Below are positions 16,513-23,735 of a stretch of 64,000 bases of DNA, in pieces. The DNA comes from Gaiellasilicea sp963784895 (GTDB lineage Bacteria > Actinomycetota > Thermoleophilia > Gaiellales > Gaiellaceae): assembly GCA_963784895.1 (NCBI GenBank), contig CAWATM010000016.1, positions 1 through 64,000 of the forward strand, written 5' to 3'. The stretch's first letter is position 1; each line of letters opens with the position of its first letter. Made by a program: the position numbers and the translations under genes. The notes under the pieces were generated by a model. That model was given only the letters and a program-made list of their open reading frames with translations. It did not search any database and was not told where the DNA came from.

Positions 16513-17392
16513 CCACGTGATACGCCTGGTCGGTCGGCGTCGTCGTCCCGAAGCGGGCGTTGACGACGTACAACCGCGCGCCGTCCCGGTCGATCGTCGT
16601 CGGCACGTCGAGGTCGGGATTAGTGAGCGTGTGCAGCAACGTCGCCGACGTCAGGTCGTGTGAGAGCCGGAAGACGGCGACCTTGTTGTCGCGGTTCTGA
16701 ACCACGTAGAGCGTCCGGCCGACCAGGAGCAGGCCGTCGCCGTTCGTCAGGTCGTAGCCGCCCAGGTCGATCTCGTCCGCGACGCCCGTGTCCGGGTCGA
16801 TCGTGAAGAGCTTGCGCGCGAAGCTCTGGACCGCGATCAGCGTCTTGCCGTTTTCCGTCGCGACGATGCCGTTGAGGTTGAACTGGCCGACGACGTGCTT
16901 GTAGTCACCCGAGAGCGGAATCGTCGTCGTCGTCCCCGAAGGTCCGACCCTGTAGATGACGGGTCGTTGCGAGTCGGTGAAGAAGACGCCCGCCTTGGTC
17001 ACGACCGCGTCGTTGATGAAGGTCGCGCCCGGGCCGGTCGCCAGCTGGAACTCGTGGAGCAGGGCGCCGGTGCTCGCGTCGTAGACGAGAGCGTTCCCGA
17101 AGCGCGCGCCCGAGACCCAGAGCCGGTCGCCCTCGAGCTCGAGCCCGGTGGCCGAGCGGACGCCGGGCGCGCCTTCGACGAGGATCCGGCCCGTGCCCGT
17201 GCGGAGATCGCCGACGTAGACGGCGCCAGTGCCGACGGAGCCGACGTAGAACGTGTGCTCCTTCCCGATCTCGATCCCCTCGGGCGCGAACGCGTTCGGG
17301 AGCGCGATCTTGGACGGGAACGCGCTCTGCGCTGCTGCGACGGCGGTTCCGAGCAGAAGCAGGGCGCTGAGAAGCAGGATGAGGCGGCGCAT
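16499..17392 (-). CDS. secreted beta-propeller protein (SMP-30/NHL-like)
   Basis: A 297-residue protein with a signal peptide (MRRLILLLSALLLLGTAVAAAQS). The rest is made of repeated four-strand blades typical of SMP-30/gluconolactonase or NHL propellers: PEGIEIGKEHTFYVGS, ATGLELEGDRLWVSG, FINDAVVTKAGVFFTDS, NGIVATENGKTLIAV, TNGDGLLLVGRTLYVV. The catalytic metal ligands of lactonases are not clearly all present, so it may be a binding protein. A GGGGGAA site precedes the ATG. Divergent from the Ig-like repeat protein. Confidence 0.8.
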   Translation of the reverse strand: MRRLILLLSALLLLGTAVAAAQSAFPSKIALPNAFAPEGIEIGKEHTFYVGSVGTGAVYVGDLRTGTGRILVEGAPGVRSATGLELEGDRLWVSGARFGNALVYDASTGALLHEFQLATGPGATFINDAVVTKAGVFFTDSQRPVIYRVGPSGTTTTIPLSGDYKHVVGQFNLNGIVATENGKTLIAVQSFARKLFTIDPDTGVADEIDLGGYDLTNGDGLLLVGRTLYVVQNRDNKVAVFRLSHDLTSATLLHTLTNPDLDVPTTIDRDGARLYVVNARFGTTTPTDQAYHVVKVN

Positions 17393-17534
17393 CGAATCTT
17401 CCCCCTTTGGTCGTTACCTCTCCCTTCGGCATACCCCGGGGTACCGGATTTTCACGCCGTGCACGCCTAGCGCCCGCACCCCGTGGTGCGGGCTTCCCGT
17501 TGCAAACGAGGCAATCGACCGAAAGGACGTTCTT

Positions 17535-18509
17535 GTGAAGATCAGACTGCTGGGATTGGGGGCAGCGATGGGAGCCGTGCTCGTCTGGGCTGCACCGGCC
17601 ACGGGCGCGCCGCCCGCGAACACGACTCCTCCGACGATCACGGGCACCGCTCGCGTTGGCGAGGCGCTGACCGCGCAGAACGGAACCTGGAGCAACAGCC
17701 CGACGACGTTCCAGTACCAGTGGCAGCGCTGCAACGCGAGCGGAGCCGCGTGTACGAACATCTCGGGTGCGGTCGAGAAGACGTATCTGCTCACCTCCGC
17801 CGACTCGGGCCGGACGATGCGCGTCCGCGTCACCGGGATCAACGCCGAGGGCGCTGTGAACGCACGCTCGGCACCGACGGCGGCCGTCGCGCCCAGCGCC
17901 GCGCCTCGGAACACCGCCCGGCCGGCGATCACAGGTGACCCGGAGGTCGGCCAGGAGTTGACCGCCGAGGACGGGACGTGGACGAACGCACCGACGTCGT
18001 TCGCGTACCAGTGGCAGCGGTGCGACATCGACGCGGTCTCCTGTGTCGACGTCGTCGGCGCGACCGGGAAGACCTACGGCGTCCGCGCCTCCGACGTCGG
18101 CTTCCGGCTCCGCCTCGAGGTCACTGCCCGGAATGCGAACGGAGCCGGCTCGGCTCTCGCGAGTCCGTCCGGCATCGTCGTTCCCTCCGTGCCGGTGACG
18201 AATGCGCGGCCGACGTTGAAGCTGATTTCGGTCCGCTTTCTCGGCGCCCGCGTGTACGCGCGGTTCCGGATCTGCGACGACTCGCCGCGGAACCTGACCA
18301 TCCTCGCGACCGACTCGAAGCCGGGGAGGGTGTCGCAGACGCGGCGCTTCACGACCCGGATCGCGCCGAGTCCGTGCGGCGTCTACACGCGCAGCTGGGT
18401 GCCGGCCGTGCGCTTCCGCGGCAAGGGCCGCTCCACGGTCACGATCGCGGTGCGCGACACGTCCGGCCGGACGAGCGCCCCCGTCCGCAAGACCTTCATC
18501 CGGAGGTAG
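17535..18509 (+). CDS. secreted protein with two Ig-like 'QWQRC' repeats
   Basis: A 324-residue exported protein. GTG at 17535 has AAAGGA 7 nt upstream and starts a signal peptide (VKIRLLGLGAAMGAVLVWAAPATGA). Two repeats of about 95 residues follow, each with the pattern ITG-x-GE-LTA-x-GTW-x-PT-x-F-YQWQRC, a second Cys about 8 residues on, an I/V-x-GA-x-TY segment, a D-G-R/L-R-V-T core and N-x-G. The paired Cys residues probably form a disulfide. The C-terminal 90 residues are a separate basic beta domain. Tandem QWQRC repeats are very common in secreted proteins of Thermoleophilia, which supports the taxonomic guess. Probably a surface binding protein. Confidence 0.8.
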   Translation: MKIRLLGLGAAMGAVLVWAAPATGAPPANTTPPTITGTARVGEALTAQNGTWSNSPTTFQYQWQRCNASGAACTNISGAVEKTYLLTSADSGRTMRVRVTGINAEGAVNARSAPTAAVAPSAAPRNTARPAITGDPEVGQELTAEDGTWTNAPTSFAYQWQRCDIDAVSCVDVVGATGKTYGVRASDVGFRLRLEVTARNANGAGSALASPSGIVVPSVPVTNARPTLKLISVRFLGARVYARFRICDDSPRNLTILATDSKPGRVSQTRRFTTRIAPSPCGVYTRSWVPAVRFRGKGRSTVTIAVRDTSGRTSAPVRKTFIRR

Positions 18510-19365
18510 CGAGCCGGAGCTGGTCCAGCGCCCGCGCCTGGACGTCGACCCGTTCGTCGCCGCTGAGCTCGACGGCGACGAGCGGGTCGCCGCGCTCTCG
18601 GAGCACGGCGAACGTCGCCGCGGCGTAGCCGGGCCCGCCGCCTCCGTGGCCGATCAAGAGTCCGCCGGGCCGGCCGGGATCCGTCATCACGCCGAGCCCA
18701 TAGCTCGGACGCCAGAAGCCGGGAGCGTCGAAGCCGATCTCGACCGCCTCGGTCAGCCGGGCGAGGTCGCACAGCTCGCCTTGGGCGAGCGCGGTCCAGA
18801 AACGGTGCTGGTCGGCGTGCGTCGACGCGAGCGTCCGGTGACCGACCCAGCACGGGTGGTAGCGGCCGCGCACGTCCTGCCGTCCGTTGCCGATCTGCGT
18901 GCTCCAGCCTGGGACGAGACCGTCGAGGTCGGCGGGCTCGAGCGCGAGCGAGGTCTCGGCGAGGCCGAGCGGCCCGAGCAGTTCCTGTTCCAGCGCGCCG
19001 GCGAGGCCTCCAGCCGCCGCGGCGTCGACGATCCGGCGCACGAGCAGGTAGCCGGTGTTCGAGTACGCCCAGCCCGTGCCCGGCTCGAAGTCGCTGCCGG
19101 CCGCGAGCGCGCGTGCGAGCAGCTCCTCGTCGCTCCACGGCTCGGAGGAGGAGTCCCGCACCGCGTCGGCGTAGGCGGGCAGGCGCCCGTAATCCGGAAT
19201 TCCGCTCGTGTGGTTCAGCAGCTGCCGCAGCGAGACGCGCGGCAGGCGGTCGTCGTCGATCCAGGTCGCGACCGGAGCGTCGAGGTCGAGCTCGAGGCGG
19301 AGGCAGAGGACGCCGAGGAACGTCTTCGTGACGCTGTAGACGAGGTGGCGGCCATGCTCGTCCAC
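18496..19365 (-). CDS. serine hydrolase, beta-lactamase/penicillin-binding family (class C)
   Basis: A 289-residue serine hydrolase of the class C beta-lactamase/D-Ala-D-Ala carboxypeptidase/esterase group. Motifs in order: SVTK (SxxK, Ser near residue 11), YSN in AYSNTGYLL, and HGG in IGHGGGGPGYA. With the GTG start at 19365 the SxxK comes unusually close to the N-terminus, so the first strands of the fold are missing and there is no signal peptide. The frame is open further upstream, but that part overlaps the opposite gene. A TACGAT box sits exactly 6 nt before this GTG, which favours it. Convergent overlap of 14 bp with the Ig-like gene. Confidence 0.75.
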   Translation of the reverse strand: MDEHGRHLVYSVTKTFLGVLCLRLELDLDAPVATWIDDDRLPRVSLRQLLNHTSGIPDYGRLPAYADAVRDSSSEPWSDEELLARALAAGSDFEPGTGWAYSNTGYLLVRRIVDAAAAGGLAGALEQELLGPLGLAETSLALEPADLDGLVPGWSTQIGNGRQDVRGRYHPCWVGHRTLASTHADQHRFWTALAQGELCDLARLTEAVEIGFDAPGFWRPSYGLGVMTDPGRPGGLLIGHGGGGPGYAAATFAVLRERGDPLVAVELSGDERVDVQARALDQLRLATSG

Positions 19366-19371
19366 CGGGCG

Positions 19372-19387
19372 ATCGTATGCATACGAT
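19372..19387. promoter_or_regulatory. palindromic divergent leaderless promoter
   Basis: ATCGTATGCATACGAT is a perfect 16-bp palindrome. It places TACGAT on the plus strand (19382-19387) 6 nt before GTG 19394 and TACGAT on the minus strand (19377-19372) 6 nt before GTG 19365. Both genes can thus be read as leaderless from one symmetric element, which may also be an operator. Confidence 0.65.
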
Positions 19388-19393
19388 GCACCT

Positions 19394-19804
19394 GTGGTCG
19401 GCGACCAGAACCGCGCCCGGGTGCTGGCCGGCATCCGTGAGCTCTGCCTCGGCCTGCCCGAGACGAGCGAGCGGCTCAGCCACGGCGCGCCGACGTTCTT
19501 CGTGCGGGGGAAACGGGCGTTTCTGATGGTGCTGACGAACCACCATGGCGACGGCCGCTTCGCGATTTGGTGCGCGGCCGCCGAGGGGATGCAGGCGGTA
19601 CTCGTCGACAACGATCCGGAGCGGTTCTTCGTGCCGCCCTACGTCGGCCATCGGGGCTGGCTCGGGGCTCGGCTGGATCGCGGCATCGACTGGGACGAGC
19701 TGGCCGGAATCGTCGAGGATGCCTACTTCGAGGTCGCGCCGGCGAAGCTCGCAGAGGCCGCGCGCATGTCGGTCGCGCACGCCGACGGCGACCTCCGGGG
19801 CTGA
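19394..19804 (+). CDS. MmcQ/YjbR family protein
   Basis: A 136-residue protein of the MmcQ/YjbR (DUF419) family, a small CyaY-like fold of DNA-binding type. Recognisable parts are ELCLGLPETSERLSHGAPTFFVRGKRAFLMVL, the FAIWCAA strand, and PPYVGHRGWLGARLDRGIDWDELAGIVEDAY. Its role is not known. It starts with GTG directly after the palindromic promoter; no Shine-Dalgarno. The gene at 19806 begins one base after its stop, so the next two genes are probably cotranscribed. Confidence 0.85.
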   Translation: MVGDQNRARVLAGIRELCLGLPETSERLSHGAPTFFVRGKRAFLMVLTNHHGDGRFAIWCAAAEGMQAVLVDNDPERFFVPPYVGHRGWLGARLDRGIDWDELAGIVEDAYFEVAPAKLAEAARMSVAHADGDLRG

Positions 19805-19805
19805 G

Positions 19806-20240
19806 ATGCGCCCCTGGCGTCGTCGAGCACAGGCGCCGCCTCCGGTCGCGCTGCCGTCTCTCGATCGACTCGCGGGATTGATCGAGCGCGTCGTCGAGTT
19901 GGTTGACGAGGTCGCGGGCGGCGGGACGCCCGCGGCTCCGCAGCCCGCACCCGATCAGCATGCGCCGGTACCAACCGCGGCGGCGCCGCCACGAGCCGCG
20001 GCCGCGCCGCCGGAGCCGGGCGACGGGCGGGGCTGGATCGCCTTTGTCACCTCCTCGCAGGGTTACGCGATCGTCCCACAGACGGGTACGGCGCCCCAGC
20101 CTGGCGAGATGCTCGAGCTGGATGGGAGCGCCTTCCGGGCACTCCGGCAGGCGCCCTCGCCGCTGCCGGGGGACGGCCGCCGTTGCGTCGTCGTCGAGAG
20201 GGAGGAACCGCCGGGATCGGATCGAAACAGCGGCGAGTGA
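19806..20240 (+). CDS. hypothetical protein, Pro/Ala-rich linker and small beta domain
   Basis: 144 residues. The N-terminus is basic (MRPWRRRAQ) and then has an amphipathic helix (LDRLAGLIERVVELVDEVA). A long Pro/Ala linker (about 42-75) leads to a compact C-terminal beta domain (GRGWIAFVTSSQGYAIV ... GEMLELDGSAFRALR ... RRCVVVERE). No known family is recognised. It lies between the YjbR gene and a 64-residue gene whose GTG overlaps its stop (GTGA), so the two are coupled. Confidence 0.65.
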   Translation: MRPWRRRAQAPPPVALPSLDRLAGLIERVVELVDEVAGGGTPAAPQPAPDQHAPVPTAAAPPRAAAAPPEPGDGRGWIAFVTSSQGYAIVPQTGTAPQPGEMLELDGSAFRALRQAPSPLPGDGRRCVVVEREEPPGSDRNSGE

Positions 20241-20431
20241 AAGAGGAGAGCCAGATCGACGAGATGCGGGCCGCGGTGCGCGGTGACCGCGAGCGGGCGG
20301 AGCAGGCGCGGCAACGGTCGAGCGAGAACGTGCTCGCGCTGATCGAGGTGCCCGCCGCCGTGGCGTCGGCCGAGCCACAGCCTGAACCCGAGCCGCGCCG
20401 GGGTCTCCTCAGCCGCCTGCTGCGCCGCTAG
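20237..20431 (+). CDS. small hypothetical protein coupled to the preceding gene
   Basis: 64 residues, starting at GTG in a GTGA overlap with the upstream stop. The first 40 residues are charged and helical (EESQIDEMRAAVRGDRERAEQARQRSSENVLALIEV), then comes a Pro/Glu linker and a basic end (RRGLLSRLLRR) that could bind membrane or nucleic acid. No family is recognised. Confidence 0.55.
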   Translation: MKEESQIDEMRAAVRGDRERAEQARQRSSENVLALIEVPAAVASAEPQPEPEPRRGLLSRLLRR

Positions 20432-20434
20432 CGC

Positions 20435-20440
20435 TACCGT
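20435..20440 (+). promoter_or_regulatory. -10 hexamer TACCGT, leaderless type
   Basis: TACCGT lies 7 nt before the GTG at 20448; no Shine-Dalgarno sequence is present. Confidence 0.45.
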
Positions 20441-20447
20441 TGGCCGC

Positions 20448-20942
20448 GTGAGGCGGCAAGAGCGGGAGCGGATCATGCGGCAGGGCGTCGTGCTCCCGGA
20501 GACGCCGCGGGACCGCCGGAACCTCGAGGCGCTCGAGGCCGATCTCCGAGACAGCCCGCTGCGAGGGCGGGAGCTGCCGCTCCGGCTCCGCAACTTCCGG
20601 CCGGACGCCGGCAGCTATCTCGCGTCGCTCGGAGGGCCGCTTCCGTACATGGCCCGGCTGCGCGACATCGACGCACTGACGGTCGAGCACGAGCTGCGCC
20701 TCGCGGCCGCGTACGAGGAGGTCGGCGGTGACGACGACGCATGGCGGGTGCTCGCGCACGGCTGGGACTTCGGCGACGTCAACGAGCTGATCGACCGGCA
20801 CAACCGGTGGTATCCGGCCGAGTCGCGGCTGCCGATGGATCCGCGGACAGGAGACTACGCGCTCGTCAACGGGCGGAGCTACCGTCGCCGGCAACTCGAC
20901 GCGTCGTGGGTGCTCGAGCGCTTCCCGTCGCCGCCAGCGTGA
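20448..20942 (+). CDS. conserved-looking hypothetical protein
   Basis: 164 residues, soluble, rich in Arg and Glu. It begins with a basic helix (RRQERERIMRQG), followed by RDRRNLEALEADLRDSPLRGRELPLRLRNF and a C-terminal part with many aromatic residues (WRVLAHGWDFGDVNELIDRHNRWYP, then DYALVNGRSYRRRQLDASWVLERFP). The family is not recognised. It begins with GTG after a leaderless-type box and overlaps the convergent MFS gene by 77 bp at the 3' end, which is unusually long for two real genes; the tail of one may be over-called. Confidence 0.65.
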   Translation: MRRQERERIMRQGVVLPETPRDRRNLEALEADLRDSPLRGRELPLRLRNFRPDAGSYLASLGGPLPYMARLRDIDALTVEHELRLAAAYEEVGGDDDAWRVLAHGWDFGDVNELIDRHNRWYPAESRLPMDPRTGDYALVNGRSYRRRQLDASWVLERFPSPPA

Positions 20943-22032
20943 GCAGGCAGAGGGCGGCGGCGAGCACGTAGGGAACCGCGTCGCCGGCCGCCTCGGCCAC
21001 CGCTCCGGCAAGCGCGGGCCCGGTCATGTTCCCGAGCGCCCAGGCCGTGTTCATGATCCCGAAGCCGAGCGCTTGCGAGAGGCCCGCGGCCTCCGTCCGG
21101 TCGGACACGAGCGCCATCCCGGGCGTGTAGAAGGCGCCGAAGGTGATCGCCGCCAGGACGGTCAACACCGCCACTGGGTAGGGGTCGCGGGCGGCCGCGA
21201 ACGCGAGCGCGACGGCGACGGAGGCGCCAAGCGCGATCCGGATCGGCAGCAACCGGCCGCGCCGGTCGGAGAAGCGGCCGAGGAACGGGTTGACGACCGT
21301 CTCGACAAGGCCGGCGGCGAGGAAGACGGCCCCGATCGCGAATGGGGTGAAGCCGCCGTCGTCGAGCTGGAGGGGGACAAGGACGACGAGCGTCCCGAAG
21401 AGCCAGGCGGGGAGCGTGTTCAACCAGAGCCCGCCGATGAAGCCGCGGTCGGCAAAGGCGCGCGACACGGCGCCTGCGTCCTGCTGCTCGGGCTCGGCGC
21501 CGGGGCGGGTGGCGGCCCAGCCGGCGAGGATCGCGGCGACAGCGCCGACGACGGCGAACGACGCGCCGATGCCGACGGACTCCGCGACGGCGCCGAACAT
21601 GGGGCCGAGGATGGCGCCGAAGACGGCGGCGCCGAACGCGATCCCGATGAGCTCGCCGCGGCGCTCACGCGGTGTGGCCATGGTCAGCCATGCGAGGGAA
21701 CCGGCCCACGTGATCGTGCTCGAGGTGCCCTGCACGAAGCGGGCGAGACCGAGCGCCCAGGGACCCTCGGCTGCAGCGAACGCGAAGCTGGAGCAGGCGA
21801 GGAGGACGAGACCTACGACGACCGCGGTCTTGGGCCCCCAGCGCAGGGCCGCGAGCCCGCCGGGGATGCCGCCCAGGAGCGCGCCGGCGCCGAAGGAGGC
21901 GACGAGCAGCCCGGCACCGGTCTTGGAGAGACCGAACTCGTCGGCGTAGCCGGGAATCAACGGCGCGAGCGCCCCGAACAGCATCGCGTCGACGAAGACG
22001 ACGGTCGAGACGAGAACAAGCAGCCGACGCAT
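20866..22032 (-). CDS. MFS transporter
   Basis: A 388-residue major facilitator superfamily protein with 12 helices in two halves. The loop between helices 2 and 3 (LAALRWGPKTAVVVG) and the matching loop in the second half (LGRFSDRRGRLLPIR) carry the MFS signature. The shape and short loops resemble drug or metabolite efflux proteins (DHA1-like). The substrate is unknown. It starts at ATG 22032, with TAACGT 6 nt upstream and no Shine-Dalgarno. Confidence 0.88.
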   Translation of the reverse strand: MRRLLVLVSTVVFVDAMLFGALAPLIPGYADEFGLSKTGAGLLVASFGAGALLGGIPGGLAALRWGPKTAVVVGLVLLACSSFAFAAAEGPWALGLARFVQGTSSTITWAGSLAWLTMATPRERRGELIGIAFGAAVFGAILGPMFGAVAESVGIGASFAVVGAVAAILAGWAATRPGAEPEQQDAGAVSRAFADRGFIGGLWLNTLPAWLFGTLVVLVPLQLDDGGFTPFAIGAVFLAAGLVETVVNPFLGRFSDRRGRLLPIRIALGASVAVALAFAAARDPYPVAVLTVLAAITFGAFYTPGMALVSDRTEAAGLSQALGFGIMNTAWALGNMTGPALAGAVAEAAGDAVPYVLAAALCLLTLAATGSARAPTTRRVAGDGSSAR

Positions 22033-22038
22033 CGTCCG

Positions 22039-22044
22039 ACGTTA
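22039..22044 (-). promoter_or_regulatory. -10 hexamer TAACGT, leaderless type, for the MFS gene
   Basis: On the minus strand TAACGT ends 6 nt before the ATG at 22032. Confidence 0.5.
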
Positions 22045-22120
22045 TCGACTGAACCAGAACTCAGAACGCCGCGTGCGAGAGCCGGGCCGCCGAGACGGCC
22101 ATTCTGGGGACTTGGCGCGA

Positions 22121-22439
22121 ATCCACGCCGTAAACGGTGGTGAGCGAGCCCGGGAGCGAAGCGACCCTTCAGGGGTCTTGGCGCGAACAGGGGGCCGCGC
22201 TAGCGGCCCCCTGTTCACGAATGCGCCCAAAAAAATTCAGCGAGCCGGGTGCGCTTTCGTCCGCCAACCCGACGAACTTTCGGCTTCCGCCTACGGCCTC
22301 CCGGGTTGGACTCGACCTACTCGCGTCCCGTGCTCGCTGCAAGAGGGAACCTAGGCGGTCTCCGGGTGGTGGTCAAGAGGTCGAAGAACCGGAGAGCCCG
22401 CAATTTGCGACTTTTTCTTCGTGAGAAGTCGCAATTGCC
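22121..22439 (+). repeat. intergenic structured repeat, tandem copy A
   Basis: First of two abutting 319-321 bp units in an 885-bp stretch without a gene. In order: a short hairpin (CCAC/GTGG), a core GCGAAGCGACCCTTCAGGGG with its own GACCC/GGGTC stem, a perfect 14-bp hairpin at 22185-22216 (GAACAGGGGGCCGC and complement), TGCGCC, an A run and ATTCAGCGAGCC, a CCCGACGAAC..TTTCGGCTTCCGCCTA block, GTGCTCGCTGCAAG, and a last hairpin (TTGCGACTT/AAGTCGCAA) flanking TTTTTCTTC. A fragment of the core (GGGGACTTGGCGCGAA) at about 22105-22120 hints at a third, broken unit before it. No protein-like frame is seen. Confidence 0.8.
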
Positions 22440-22760
22440 ATCCACGCCTTACACGATGGTGAGCGAGCCCGGGAGCGAAGCGACCCTTCAGGGGTCTTGG
22501 CGCGAATCGGGATCCGCCTAGCGGATCCCGATTCCGATTGCGCCACAAATAAATTCAGCGAGCCGGTGGCGATTTCGTCCGCTCCCCCGACTGACGTTTC
22601 GGCTTCCGCCTACTCGTCCTCCGGTGGAGCCTCGACCTACTCTCGCTCCGTGCTCGCTGCAAGGGGGAAGGTACGGCTCCCGCCGAGGAGCGTCAAGAGC
22701 TCGCGGACGACGGCGTGCGCAAATTGCGGCTTTTTCTTTAAACAACGGCTTGTTTGCGCA
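22440..22760 (+). repeat. intergenic structured repeat, tandem copy B
   Basis: Second unit, aligned with copy A over its length. The core is identical, but the large hairpin at 22504-22534 is GAATCGGGATCCGC with its complement, unrelated in sequence to the hairpin of copy A yet perfectly paired. The closing hairpin is also changed (GCGCAAA/TTTGCGC). Conserved order and pairing with changed sequence point to selection for structure. The remaining 22761-22917 holds the leader of the SDR gene and nothing else I can name. Confidence 0.8.
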
Positions 22761-22917
22761 TCGCGTCAGACGCTCTAGTGGGGCGATTCGGAGGTGTGTC
22801 CGGGCCGGTGGGACGAACGAGAGGGCCGCGGGAACCGAAAATCTATGCTGCGCTTCCGCGGGACCACAAGTGACGCGGGCGCACAAACTTCACGCAAAGA
22901 GCGGAAAAGGGAGCGAG

Positions 22918-23679
22918 ATGGAGGCACTTTCGGGCCGGCACATCGTCGTCACGGGCGGTGGTCGCGGGATCGGGAAGGCGATCGCGGAGCGGCTCGCCCT
23001 CGAAGGCGCGTCACTCTCGCTGCTTGCGCCGAACCTCGACGAGCTCGAGGAGGTGGCCGCCCGGGTCGGCGGCCATGCCCATTTCTGCGACATCCGCGAC
23101 CGCGCCGGCGTCGATGCCGCCTTCGCCGCGGCCGCCGCAGCGCGTGGGCCGGTGCACGCCCTCGTCGCAAACAGCGGGATCGGCGGCGCGAACGCCGACG
23201 GACCGGATGACCGCTTCACGGAGATCGTCGAGACGAACCTCTTCGGCAGCTACTGGTGCATCCGGGCCGCGCTCCGGCAGCTCGCGGCCGGGCCCGAGCC
23301 GCGCCACGTGGTCGTGCTCGCTTCGATTCTCGCCAGGATCGCCGTGCCCGGGTACACGGCCTACAGCGCCTCGAAGGCGGGGTTGCTCGGGCTCGTGCGG
23401 TCGTTTTCCGCCGAGCTGGCACCGGCCGACGTCCAGGTGAACGCGATCTGCCCCGGGTGGGTGGAGACGGACATGGCCTCCCAGGGCATCGACGCGATCG
23501 TCGAGGCGACGGGCATGACGCGCGAGGAGGCGGTCGCGGACGCGCTGCGTGCGATTCCGCTCGGCCGGATGGGACAGCCCGCGGAGATCGCCGGCACGGT
23601 CGCCTGGCTCCTCTCCCCTGACGCCCGCGGCGTCACCGGCCAGGCGATCGACCAGAACGGCGGCGCCTGGACCGGCTAA
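22918..23679 (+). CDS. short-chain dehydrogenase/reductase (SDR)
   Basis: A 253-residue classical SDR oxidoreductase. NAD(P) site TGGGRGIGKA at 12-21; VANSG replaces the usual NNAG; the catalytic Ser is in VVLASILA, and YSASK holds the Tyr and Lys. ICPGWVETDM and the C-terminal GQAIDQNGG are typical of the FabG-like group. Asp in CDIRD after the third strand is consistent with classical SDR cofactor binding. AAGGGAG lies just upstream of the ATG. It is convergent with the APC permease and may belong to the neighbouring amine-catabolic cluster, but its substrate is unknown. Confidence 0.88.
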   Translation: MEALSGRHIVVTGGGRGIGKAIAERLALEGASLSLLAPNLDELEEVAARVGGHAHFCDIRDRAGVDAAFAAAAAARGPVHALVANSGIGGANADGPDDRFTEIVETNLFGSYWCIRAALRQLAAGPEPRHVVVLASILARIAVPGYTAYSASKAGLLGLVRSFSAELAPADVQVNAICPGWVETDMASQGIDAIVEATGMTREEAVADALRAIPLGRMGQPAEIAGTVAWLLSPDARGVTGQAIDQNGGAWTG

Positions 23680-23694
23680 GGCGTCCATTGGCAA

Positions 23695-23728
23695 GCGCGG
23701 GAAGGGGCGCCGGCGCCCCTTCCCGCGC
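23695..23728. terminator. 34-bp perfect palindrome between convergent genes
   Basis: The arm GCGCGGGAAGGGGCGCC at 23695-23711 is followed directly by its complement up to 23728. As RNA it gives a very stable hairpin from either strand, placed 15 nt after the SDR stop and 7 nt after the permease stop. There is no T run. Confidence 0.7.
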
Positions 23729-23735
23729 GCAGGTC

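Noticed and set aside
22121..22760. CRISPR array
   Set aside because: Only two long units of about 320 bp that differ inside; no short regular repeats, no spacers and no cas genes.
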